From an archaeon (GTDB lineage: Archaea; Micrarchaeota; Micrarchaeia; Anstonellales; Bilamarchaeaceae), in the NCBI GenBank assembly GCA_020053355.1, contig JAGVNI010000008.1, forward strand, positions 1 through 64,000: DNA of 64,000 bases. The letters run 5' to 3'. The notes beneath the pieces were generated by a model, which saw only the letters and a program-made list of their open reading frames with translations, was not told the DNA's origin and did no database searches. The translations under genes were made by a program, and so were the position numbers. Shown in pieces: positions 51,165-58,855 of this stretch. The number at the start of each line of letters is the position of its first letter. The stretch's first letter is position 1.

Positions 51165-52547
51165 ATGAAAAAGAAGCTTTGGGGCGGCCGTTTCAGCGGT
51201 GATCCGGCCGCCGAGACCGTCCAGTTCAACAGTTCCGAGAACATCGTGCTTGACCAGAAGCTGGTGCCGTATGACCTGCTCGGCAGCCTTGCGCATGTGC
51301 GGATGCTGTATAAGCAGGAGATTCTGTCCACGAGCGAATATGAGGAAATCAGCCGCGCCCTCAAGACACTGTACCGCCAGTGGGAAGGGAATGCCTTCTT
51401 CCTCCGGCCGGATTTGGAGGACGTGCATATGAATGTCGAGACCGCGGTTACGCAGATGACCCCGGCGGGAATGAAGATGCATACCGCACGCTCCAGGAAC
51501 GACCAGGTCCTCCTGGATATGAGGCTGTATATGCGCGAGCAGGCATTGGACCTCCTCGCGGCAGCCGAAGGGCTCCAGGGCGCGTTTGCCGCCCTTTCGA
51601 AAAAAGACGGGCCAATGGTCGCTTACACGCATACGCGGGTGGCCCAGCCGATTACCGTTTCATTCTGGTGCGGATGCCATGCGGATTCGCTGGAACGGGA
51701 CATCGGGAGGCTCACGGAAGCGTACAAACGGGTCAATACGAATCCGCTAGGAGCATGCGCAGTGGCAGGAACATCATGGAGAATTGACCGCAAAGAGACC
51801 GCCAGGCTGCTTGCATTCGATTCGGTGCAGGAGAACGAGCTCGATACGATAAATTCCCGTGGCGAATGCGAGGCTGAGCTGCTCTTCGTCATGTCGCTCC
51901 TGATGTGCAAGCTCTCCAGGCTGAGCGAGGAACTCATCTGGCTCTCCCAAAAAGGCATTATCACGATTGCCGAGAAGCACACGACCGGAAGCAGCATCAT
52001 GCCGAACAAGAAGAATCCTGACGCGCTGGAGCTCATCCGGGGAAGAACCGGCCGGGTTTATGGAAACCTGGTCCACGTATTAGCAGCCCAAAAAGGCACC
52101 ATGGGCGGCTACAACTCGGACATGCAGGAGACGAAATACGCGGTTATCAGCGGCTTCGATACGACTGCCGCATGCCTCAGGGCCGCAACCAGCATAGTTT
52201 CCGGGCTCGGCTTCGAGCGGGACGCCATCGAGAAGGAGCTGGAAGGGGGTTACGCCCAGGCTACGGAGATTGCGGATTACCTCGCTATGCGGGGGATGCC
52301 CTTCCGCGAGGCTCACGGGGCATCCGGAAAGCTCGTCCTGCATTGCGAGAAGGCAGGCATCGGCATATCGAAGCTCTCGGCAGCCGACGCCGGGAAGATT
52401 CTCGGCAAGGCTGTCAGCGAGGCCGACTGGGCGGGCCTCAAAGGATTTGGGAGGAAACGGCTTGCGAGAAGGGTTGAAACGAAACCGAGCGGATTCGTAA
52501 AGGGGGAAATGGAAAAGATAGAAAAAGCGTATGATGATTTGCTCTAG
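51165..52547 (+). CDS. argH: Argininosuccinate lyase
   Basis: 460 residues. Starts KKLWGGRFSGDPAAETVQFN; the superfamily signature GSSIMPNKKNPDALELIRG is near residue 275 with the mobile-loop catalytic Ser (GSS). It splits argininosuccinate into arginine and fumarate. It lies 91 bp after argG beyond two hairpins, with AAGGGG as ribosome site, so it may be expressed from the same promoter with reduced readthrough or from a hidden one. Confidence 0.95.
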   Translation: MKKKLWGGRFSGDPAAETVQFNSSENIVLDQKLVPYDLLGSLAHVRMLYKQEILSTSEYEEISRALKTLYRQWEGNAFFLRPDLEDVHMNVETAVTQMTPAGMKMHTARSRNDQVLLDMRLYMREQALDLLAAAEGLQGAFAALSKKDGPMVAYTHTRVAQPITVSFWCGCHADSLERDIGRLTEAYKRVNTNPLGACAVAGTSWRIDRKETARLLAFDSVQENELDTINSRGECEAELLFVMSLLMCKLSRLSEELIWLSQKGIITIAEKHTTGSSIMPNKKNPDALELIRGRTGRVYGNLVHVLAAQKGTMGGYNSDMQETKYAVISGFDTTAACLRAATSIVSGLGFERDAIEKELEGGYAQATEIADYLAMRGMPFREAHGASGKLVLHCEKAGIGISKLSAADAGKILGKAVSEADWAGLKGFGRKRLARRVETKPSGFVKGEMEKIEKAYDDLL

Positions 52548-52556
52548 CGCCGGCCA

Positions 52557-53213
52557 TCATGCTTCGTCTTCTGCAAGGCTGTTCCGGAACAGCATGAAAA
52601 GGACGCCGACAGCGCCAACGCCCAGGAGGAGCACGACATAGACTACGTACCCAAGGGGCGAATCGAGGTTGTTTTTCGTAGTGGCCGGGGCTTCAAGCTC
52701 GTTGTCCTTGATTATGGTTGTCTTTTTCCGGGTTTCCGCGGGCGGCTGCTGCGGTTCAGGCGGCGCGACCGTATCGTTAGCCACATTGTCACTTGCGGCC
52801 TGCCCTGGAACTATGTAAGCATCCACGTCGCCGGTCTGCTCCGGCGTGTCATTCTGGCCCGGGAACACTTCCGGAGCCGGGGATGCGCCGCATTCTGCCT
52901 GAGTCGGGCAGTAGTTGGGTGCCATCATCTGGATGCACTCAGCGCCCATCTGCGATGGGGCGACGACGGGACAGCTCACTATCTTGCCGCTTGGCTTGTA
53001 GAATGTGCTGCCTTCGCCAGGAACGGTGGAAACCACCCTGACGATGTTGCCGAAGCATTTGTAGACGGCCTGGGTATTCGGCTCCAGGCACATTTTTGCC
53101 GCGGTCTCGTTGACGAACGCCGCCCCGTCATCACCTGATTCTACGAGGATTACAGCGAAGCTGGCCGGCAGTAAAAGTAAAAGTGATAGTGAAAGATACG
53201 TTACCCATCCCAT
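52557..53213 (-). CDS. Secreted membrane-anchored protein with Cys-rich domain
   Basis: 218 residues from 53213 (MGWVTYLSLSLLLLLPASFA signal peptide); an upstream GTG at 53219 belongs to the AGGTGTG ribosome site. The extracytoplasmic domain to ~residue 110 has seven Cys, likely forming disulfides (MCLEPN, YKCFGN, VSCPVV, AECIQM, NYCPTQAECG). A Pro/Asp/Glu-rich linker follows, then a C-terminal helix LGYVVYVVLLLGVGAVGVLF with a short cytoplasmic tail. Type I membrane topology. Not recognised. Confidence 0.6.
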   Translation of the reverse strand: MGWVTYLSLSLLLLLPASFAVILVESGDDGAAFVNETAAKMCLEPNTQAVYKCFGNIVRVVSTVPGEGSTFYKPSGKIVSCPVVAPSQMGAECIQMMAPNYCPTQAECGASPAPEVFPGQNDTPEQTGDVDAYIVPGQAASDNVANDTVAPPEPQQPPAETRKKTTIIKDNELEAPATTKNNLDSPLGYVVYVVLLLGVGAVGVLFMLFRNSLAEDEA

Positions 53214-53314
53214 ATACACACCTATCTAATTTATGAAACAAATAGTATAAAAAGCTACCCTTTGCCACCTCGAAGGGCAAAGGATGGCAAGCCAGCGCTC
53301 CGGCCGCCTGCGGG

Positions 53315-53590
53315 CTACTTCTTTGCGGTCACGACTATCAGGTGGTAGCCGAACTCGGTCTTGATGGGAGCTGAAACCACGCCCACAGAAAGCGAGAACG
53401 CGGCGTCCTCGAACTCTTTCACCATCTGGCCCTTCCCGAAGAAGCCCAAATCGCCTCCGGATTCCCCGCTAGGGCATTTGGAGTGCTTCTTGGCGACTTT
53501 GGCGAAATCCGCGCCTTTGTCTATCTCGGCTTTCAGCTTCTTCGCAGTCTTCTCGTCCTTCACTAGGATATGGCTTGCCCTTACCTGCAT
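53315..53590 (-). CDS. Parvulin-type peptidyl-prolyl isomerase
   Basis: 91 residues, one parvulin domain without signal or extra domains: [59 protein letters not shown] and [10 protein letters not shown] with the conserved His. It catalyses proline cis-trans isomerisation in cytoplasmic protein folding. AGAGGTGA precedes the ATG. Confidence 0.93.
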   Translation of the reverse strand: MQVRASHILVKDEKTAKKLKAEIDKGADFAKVAKKHSKCPSGESGGDLGFFGKGQMVKEFEDAAFSLSVGVVSAPIKTEFGYHLIVVTAKK

Positions 53591-53622
53591 GAATTCACCT
53601 CTTAGTTTTTCACCTTATGGCT

Positions 53623-54807
53623 TCATGGCTGAATCCATTCTATTTCGTAGTATTCATATTCGCTTCCGGGGAGGTCGATGGTCTTTATCACGTAGTACGT
53701 CACGCTGCTTTCCCGATCCGAAATCGCCATCATCATCTCGAGCCCGAACTTGTTGCATTCCGCTAGGGCCTCGGCCAGCCCCTCGCCCCCGATATATTCA
53801 TCTTCTGTCAGCGAATACATCAGGTAGCGGGGCGTGCCATCTTTCGGCGTTTCAATCCCGCCTTTTTTCCTGTGATAGAGGAGGAAATCCAGGCGCGGCT
53901 TCTTCGGATTGACCTCAATCGGCGTTTTCTTGCCCGGAATCGCGAGTATGAACGTCTTTTTCACGCTGTGCGCGACGCGAATCGCCCGCGCCCATTCCGA
54001 TATGATGAGCTTGTGCTTGCGGGGGAACACGTGGATGACGTGCTTGGAGTGCATCCATTCGTCCTCGCTTCGCACAGGGGATGCGCCCGGGAAGTAGATG
54101 CGGAAGTGCGTCCCGAACTTGAACCCGGTCTTCACCACATAGCCGCGCTTCCTCCAGTCCTCATATACGAGGTACATGTCGCTGAAGAACTTAATCCTCT
54201 TGGAAGCGGCCTTCTCGATATCGGCAAGGCGGGCGTTTTTCAGGTGCAAATCGCCGTGCTTGAGCAGGAAAATCGTCTCGTAGATGTCCAGTTTCGAAAT
54301 CCTTCCGCGGTGCGCTGCCTTGTACGTGCCGAACTGCCCTATCCAGTAGCGCTCATAGAGCTCCTTCCCCACCCGCTCGTCATCGACAAGGGTTATCAGG
54401 TCGTTCGGGAAGAAAAGCCCCTGGAACGAGAAGGAGGCGAGGGTGAAATCGCCGCCGGCGTATTTCACAGACAGGCTGCGGCCGTAGTTCCCGTCCGCCT
54501 CGTTCATCCCGCGCAGGATGAGCCCCTTGTCGCGGTAGTCCTTGTAAGTCAGGTATCTTGCCAGGAGCTTCTTGTTCCGGAGGAATTGCGATGCGACTTC
54601 GTTGAACGAGAATTCGTTCCCGACAGAATCGTAGCACCTGCCGTTCCTGATATCCATGACATACAGCGCTTCCTCTGGGGACAGGTAAATGACTCCCCTT
54701 ACCATCTGGCCGTAAAAACCGTTCGCAAGCGACGAGACGTCGGGCGCCTCCTTGACGCAGAGCGAATGCTTTTTCCGGTCCAGCTCAAGCTTAATCATAA
54801 GCGACAT
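53623..54807 (-). CDS. endA: tRNA-splicing endonuclease, three-unit (epsilon2-like) type
   Basis: 394 residues. The catalytic domain lies at ~205-295: YEDWRKRGYVVKTGFKFGTH, HFRIYFPG (Tyr238), MHSKHVIHVF (His253) and VAHSVKKTFILAI (Lys284), the triad that cuts bulge-helix-bulge introns. A preceding ~200 residues (with YLSPEEALYVM, typical of the N-terminal EndA fold) and an extra C-terminal ~90-residue unit make a three-unit chain. This matches the epsilon2 enzyme described from ARMAN-2, which has broad intron-site specificity. That agrees with non-canonical introns in the tRNAs of this window. Family known; subtype inferred from length and layout. Confidence 0.82.
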   Translation of the reverse strand: MSLMIKLELDRKKHSLCVKEAPDVSSLANGFYGQMVRGVIYLSPEEALYVMDIRNGRCYDSVGNEFSFNEVASQFLRNKKLLARYLTYKDYRDKGLILRGMNEADGNYGRSLSVKYAGGDFTLASFSFQGLFFPNDLITLVDDERVGKELYERYWIGQFGTYKAAHRGRISKLDIYETIFLLKHGDLHLKNARLADIEKAASKRIKFFSDMYLVYEDWRKRGYVVKTGFKFGTHFRIYFPGASPVRSEDEWMHSKHVIHVFPRKHKLIISEWARAIRVAHSVKKTFILAIPGKKTPIEVNPKKPRLDFLLYHRKKGGIETPKDGTPRYLMYSLTEDEYIGGEGLAEALAECNKFGLEMMMAISDRESSVTYYVIKTIDLPGSEYEYYEIEWIQP

Positions 54808-54899
54808 CTTAAGCGGAATTTCCGAAATCAGGTGGATATCGCGTCGAACCCATTTAAACCTTCCTCGAATGGATTGCGCCTTCGCAGGCGTGGGCGGGC

Positions 54900-54914
54900 A
54901 TACCTTTAAAATAA
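54900..54914 (+). promoter_or_regulatory. TATA box of the Ser/Thr kinase gene
   Basis: ACCTTTAAAATAACG is centred about 28 bp before the ATG at 54936, indicating a leaderless or nearly leaderless transcript. The endonuclease gene diverges from the other side. Confidence 0.45.
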
Positions 54915-54935
54915 CGTTTAACCATTAATTATAAC

Positions 54936-55835
54936 ATGCACTCGAACAAGCCAGGCGTATCCACGGCCCAGGGGGCCGACTACGGCCACCGGGGGCTCAT
55001 GGCAAGGCTCCGGGAGCTTATGCCGCACCGGCTTGCGCCTGAACGCATAAGCCGCTTCGAGAATATGGGGGCGATAGGGAGCGGATGCATGGGCCGGGTG
55101 TTCAAGGCGTTCGACACCCGCCTGGGGATTGATGTCGCCCTCAAGATAGCCTCGCGCCATGAGCGCGCCAAAATCAGCATAGAGAACGAGGTCAGGGCGC
55201 TTTCCGATATACGCCATGGCAATATCGTCCGGCTTCTTGATAGCGGCATATTTAGCGACGGCCAGTATGGGGGAATGCCGTTCCTTGTGATGGGATTGGT
55301 CTTTGGCGACAGCCTCAAGGGCATCCTCGATAGGGAGGGGACGCTGGAATGGGGCCATGCGAAGCATATGCTGATGGAGCTTTGCGATGCGTTATCTGCG
55401 TCCCATGAGGCCGGATTCGTTCATCGGGACGTCAAGCCCGAAAACATCTTAATCGGGAGGGATGGGCTTACCCTGGTTGATTTCGGCGTATCCGAACCCA
55501 TCTTGTCCAGGTATTCCATCCGGAACCTGACGGTTTCAAGGTTCTCGCCCGGAAACATCGGATTTGCCGCCCCGGAGACATTCTTCGGGAAAAGCGACCA
55601 AAGGACGGACATATATTCCGCCGGGATGCTCATGCGCCGGATGCGCGTAGGCAGCCTGCCTCAGGACCCGTCATTCATGTTCAGCGGCACCATGCCCGCC
55701 GAGGCGGATGCGGTGCTCGCCGAAGCGAGGCTTTCCGAGGCGGAAATGATGATAATAGCCAGGGCGACAGACAGATGCCCGGAAAAGAGGTATGAATCGG
55801 CTTCCCAGATGAGAGCTGCGATTTATTGCGCATAA
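54936..55835 (+). CDS. Hanks-type Ser/Thr protein kinase (PknB-like)
   Basis: 299 residues, a single kinase domain from ~residue 37. Gly-rich loop MGAIGSGCMGRVFKA, VALKIAS (catalytic Lys), catalytic loop FVHRDVKPENILI, DFG in LVDFGVSEP, and APE in GFAAPETFFG. All key residues are present, so it should be active. The organisation is closer to bacterial PknB-type kinases than to archaeal Rio or piD261 families, pointing to transfer from bacteria. No membrane or sensor domain is attached. Targets unknown. Confidence 0.85.
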   Translation: MHSNKPGVSTAQGADYGHRGLMARLRELMPHRLAPERISRFENMGAIGSGCMGRVFKAFDTRLGIDVALKIASRHERAKISIENEVRALSDIRHGNIVRLLDSGIFSDGQYGGMPFLVMGLVFGDSLKGILDREGTLEWGHAKHMLMELCDALSASHEAGFVHRDVKPENILIGRDGLTLVDFGVSEPILSRYSIRNLTVSRFSPGNIGFAAPETFFGKSDQRTDIYSAGMLMRRMRVGSLPQDPSFMFSGTMPAEADAVLAEARLSEAEMMIIARATDRCPEKRYESASQMRAAIYCA

Positions 55836-55875
55836 GAAGCCCCCCCCCAGGCTCCGGATAAGGCTCAACCAAGGG

Positions 55876-56532
55876 TCAGCCAAGAAGGGATTCGAGTTTT
55901 ATACGGGATTTGCCTGAAAAATCCAGGATTTCAATATCGAATCCGGGCGGCGGAATCATCGAAGCGGCGGGTTTTAGCCATGCAAGCTTCATGCCTGCCC
56001 GTTTTGCCGACTCGCATCCGGAATAGGAATCCTCGATGACAAGGCATTCGGATGGGGTCACTCCAAGCGCCTTCGCCGCATGCAGGAAGGGTCCGGGGTC
56101 TGGCTTTCGCACCACTAGGTCATCCCCGCTGACGATTAAGTCGAAAAGGCCTTCTAAGTGCAGGGAATCGATGGCAGCCTGGACGTTGGTGCGGTGGCTT
56201 CCCGATACAATCGCGGTATGGATGCCCCGCTTCCGAAGCAACGAGATGAAATCCCTCACACCCACAGTCTCTTTCAGCTCCCCTGCACGCACGCGGGCTT
56301 CGTACGCCGCCTTGCGTTGCGTTACGAGGCCGTCCACATCCAGCCCCAACCCCCGCTCTTTCACAAGGACCTCGAATATGTGCCTTGAGCCGGTGCCGGC
56401 GAATTCGCGGTACCACCGCTTCTCCGGGACAGTGATGCCATACGGGGCGAGCAGCTCCAGGAATGTCCGCATATGGAGGGGCTCGGACTGCACAACAACG
56501 CCGTCGAAATCGAAAAGAACCGCATTTATCAT
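55876..56532 (-). CDS. HAD-superfamily hydrolase (phosphatase/phosphomutase group)
   Basis: 218 residues. Motif I VLFDFDGVVVQSEPLH, motif II AIVSGSHRTN, motif III RKPDPGPFLHAAKALG and motif IV LVIEDSYSGCESAKRAG, with a helical cap at ~16-85. This is the same subgroup as the protein at 42572, so the genome has at least two. Substrate cannot be deduced; phosphosugars are usual. Confidence 0.85.
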   Translation of the reverse strand: MINAVLFDFDGVVVQSEPLHMRTFLELLAPYGITVPEKRWYREFAGTGSRHIFEVLVKERGLGLDVDGLVTQRKAAYEARVRAGELKETVGVRDFISLLRKRGIHTAIVSGSHRTNVQAAIDSLHLEGLFDLIVSGDDLVVRKPDPGPFLHAAKALGVTPSECLVIEDSYSGCESAKRAGMKLAWLKPAASMIPPPGFDIEILDFSGKSRIKLESLLG

Positions 56533-56585
56533 GCGTAGAAACCGGCATGCAACGCTTTAAAATGATTTTCAGGCGATAACTGTTC

Positions 56586-57329
56586 ATGAAAGCGCTCATT
56601 TTGGGACTGATTCTGGCTTCGTTGGTGATTTCGGGCTGCGTGATTTTCGGGGAGCAGCAGAACGTGACAAACGATACTAACGTGACACCGCCGCCGCCAC
56701 CCCCGCCGCCAAAGACACCGACGATGTCCATCTCAAGCCCTGCTTCAGGAGATGTCATAATGAGCGAAACTGACACCGCAGACGTCACGCTGATGCTCAC
56801 CACGCAGAACCTGATTGTCAAGTCTCCGGGCGGAGCTGCCAAGGTCGGCGAGGGCCACTTCAGGATTACGGTGGACGATGGCGTCCCCCAGCCCGTCACG
56901 ACGAAGACGTACCTTATCAGCGCCCTCGGCGTTGGCGAACACAGGGTCAAGGTCGAGCTCCTTAACAATGACCGGACGCAGTATTCGCCAGCCATTTCCA
57001 AGGAAGTGACATTCACGATTGAGAAGCAGAAGCCCGCCGAATACGTCCCGCAGGACTATACGGTGTCAATCAGCGACACCGCTTACACCCCGTCTTCCCT
57101 GACCGTCAAGGTCGGCGACACGGTCACCTGGACGAACAATGGCGCAAGGCCCCAGACCGCGACCTGCTTCATAAACGGCGCCAAAGTATTCGACACGCAG
57201 ACGCTCGGGCCCGGGAAAAGCGCCACTATCACGATGAATGAGATGCTCGAGTGCGACTATTACTCCATTCTCTTCAGGGCGCTGACCGGCAAGATAAAAG
57301 TCGAGAGCAACGGCACCCAAGCCGGTTGA
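56586..57329 (+). CDS. Lipoprotein with cupredoxin-like domain lacking copper ligands
   Basis: 247 residues. Lipobox in LASLVISGC; Thr/Pro linker; a beta domain (~45-145); then a C-terminal cupredoxin-like domain (~155-240): SDTAYTPSSLTVKVGDTVTW, ARPQTATCFINGAKVF, LGPGKSATITMNEMLECDYY and SILFRALTGKIKV. In copper-binding relatives the first His (xxHTxT), and the His and Met after the Cys, bind copper; here they read Gln, Phe and Leu. Copper binding is therefore doubtful and a structural role likely. TATA CTTTAAAATG at ~56551 suits a leaderless start. Confidence 0.72.
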   Translation: MKALILGLILASLVISGCVIFGEQQNVTNDTNVTPPPPPPPPKTPTMSISSPASGDVIMSETDTADVTLMLTTQNLIVKSPGGAAKVGEGHFRITVDDGVPQPVTTKTYLISALGVGEHRVKVELLNNDRTQYSPAISKEVTFTIEKQKPAEYVPQDYTVSISDTAYTPSSLTVKVGDTVTWTNNGARPQTATCFINGAKVFDTQTLGPGKSATITMNEMLECDYYSILFRALTGKIKVESNGTQAG

Positions 57330-57350
57330 TTTTTTGATATTCTTTTTCTA

Positions 57351-57632
57351 TTAATATTCTATTTCTATTTCCCCTTTCATCAGCCACACCTGGCAAGCCA
57401 GGCGGTTCCTTGGCGAGTTCGGGAGGCCGGCCCGATGCAGCGTCTCGATTTCCTGCTGGGTCTTGTGGTTGAGGTTGGCGACGCCGGAGAGTATTACGCA
57501 TGCGCAGATGGGGGTGCTGCCATCCTCGCAGCCCTGCGGGAAGGACGTTTTCTCCCAAAGGAATGGAAGGATTTGCGAGCCATCTGGGACGATGATTTCG
57601 ATTCCGTCGTTTTTTACCCTGATTTTGGCCAT
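57351..57632 (-). CDS. [2Fe-2S] ferredoxin, plant-type
   Basis: 93 residues from MAKIRVKNDGIEIIVPDGSQ; the long open frame upstream is non-coding. Cluster ligands are in PQGCEDGSTPICACVILSG and RLACQVWLMKGEIEIEY: CxxxxxxxCxC...C spacing is altered from the classic Cx4Cx2C, but the C-terminal LACQ..MKG signature is clear. Acts as an electron carrier. One nucleotide after the rnhB stop, so translated with it. Confidence 0.8.
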   Translation of the reverse strand: MAKIRVKNDGIEIIVPDGSQILPFLWEKTSFPQGCEDGSTPICACVILSGVANLNHKTQQEIETLHRAGLPNSPRNRLACQVWLMKGEIEIEY

Positions 57633-57633
57633 T

Positions 57634-58356
57634 TCAGGGCGCCCCGGGCTTTTCCCCTGCAGGCATGCTGCCGCCGGCATCCCCGCCCGCATCCGCAGGC
57701 GCGCGGTCCGCTTCCGCATCAATGGCTTCGAAAAGCTTGGTCTGCATGATGTTTTCAAGCGTCTTCCATTTCTGCCGTATGAAGGGCTCGAGAAGCTTGC
57801 GGCTGGCCTTGTCTTTGAGGGCCTTCACGGTCTTCGGGTCGCTGGGGTAGCCGCTCCCGAAATCGCACGTGGCCTTCTTTATCTCCTCGATTTTGTGGTC
57901 CCGGATAATCTTGGCGCAAATCGACGCGGCCGCCACAATGGGATAGTTCTCGTCCGCCTTGTGCTCGGCCTCGAATTTCGTCACTCCGAATTTCTCCATG
58001 CGCTTGCGGAACGTCCAGGCGTAGCGGTCGGGCATGTCAACCATGGCATCGCCCCCTTCGGGGAGCTTCTTGATTAGGTCGGCCATGACTTTGGCCTCGA
58101 TGTCGTTGAGGGACATCTCGTCCATGAGCTTATTCAGGTCCATGGCGCTGATTTCCACCCAGCGGAATGTCACGAAGCCTTTCAGCTTGTCGTAAGCGGC
58201 CTCCCTTTGGGCGGCAGTTAGCGCCTTCGAGTCCTTGGAAGCAAGTTTCTTGAGCTGCTTCTCGTCCTCCCTCCTGCAGGAGGCGCAGCACACGACTAGC
58301 GGGCCTATCACCGGCCCCCTGCCGGCCTCGTCGATTCCGGCTATCATCGACAGCAT
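57634..58356 (-). CDS. rnhB: Ribonuclease HII
   Basis: 240 residues. N-terminal IAGIDEAGRGPVIGPLVV contains the first DE pair; SKDSKALTAAQRE; the later Asp in MVDMPDRYAWTF region and the EHKADENYPIVAAASICAKI block complete the site. Removes RNA from RNA-DNA hybrids and misincorporated ribonucleotides. The ~25-residue Ala/Gly-rich C-terminal tail is an extension. A TATA-like TTTTATATTAG about 27 bp upstream supports the start at 58356. Confidence 0.93.
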   Translation of the reverse strand: MLSMIAGIDEAGRGPVIGPLVVCCASCRREDEKQLKKLASKDSKALTAAQREAAYDKLKGFVTFRWVEISAMDLNKLMDEMSLNDIEAKVMADLIKKLPEGGDAMVDMPDRYAWTFRKRMEKFGVTKFEAEHKADENYPIVAAASICAKIIRDHKIEEIKKATCDFGSGYPSDPKTVKALKDKASRKLLEPFIRQKWKTLENIMQTKLFEAIDAEADRAPADAGGDAGGSMPAGEKPGAP

Positions 58357-58495
58357 ACGCTAAGGATAGACTGGAAGCTAATATAAAACGAGGTTTGCTG
58401 GGGGGAAAACGGGCGGATGCGATGGATTGGGCAGGATTGGTTGGGATAAAACAAGGGGGAGATAATAAAAGATAGAGGCTGAAGGGAAACCCGCT

Positions 58496-58753
58496 TCAGT
58501 AGCTCATATTTCTTTTCTCGACTATGATGAAGTCGCCGACAGCGAGCACGCTTTCGTAGGGAATGTGCACCATGCCGTCTTCTTTCTTCATCTTTCCGGC
58601 GACACCGCTGTCAGGGTTGGGTTCGACAATCATGCTCTCGATCTTGCCGCTGACCTCATTGACCTCAATGTCCACAAGCCTACCGAAGTCGTCGCCTTCG
58701 TTGGTCACTAATTTTTTTCCAGAGAGTTGTCTCGCTATAAGATACTTGGCCAT
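58496..58753 (-). CDS. PRC-barrel domain protein
   Basis: 85 residues, a single PRC-barrel: IARQLSGKKLVTNEGDDFGR, LVDIEVNEVSGKIESMIVEP and VHIPYESVLAVGDFIIVEKR. Archaeal stand-alone PRC-barrel proteins of this size have been linked to cell division with SepF (CdpB-type) and to RNA metabolism; which applies here is not visible. Own TATA-like TTTATAAAC upstream near 58803. Confidence 0.85.
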   Translation of the reverse strand: MAKYLIARQLSGKKLVTNEGDDFGRLVDIEVNEVSGKIESMIVEPNPDSGVAGKMKKEDGMVHIPYESVLAVGDFIIVEKRNMSY

Positions 58754-58855
58754 TACACCACCAATAAACGCTGCTGTTGTTAGCGGATTTGCAGTTCAAG
58801 TTTATAAATATTGTTATGACGCCGGGGGAGCCCCGCGCCCGCATGCGGACGTGGA

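Noticed and set aside
53872-54909. 345-codon plus-strand open frame opposite the splicing endonuclease
   Set aside because: The minus-strand protein has the full Tyr/His/Lys EndA pattern; the plus frame is a shadow.
57633-57758. Upstream extension of the [2Fe-2S] ferredoxin to 57758
   Set aside because: It would overlap the end of rnhB with an Arg-rich non-family sequence; the ferredoxin fold starts at MAKIRV.
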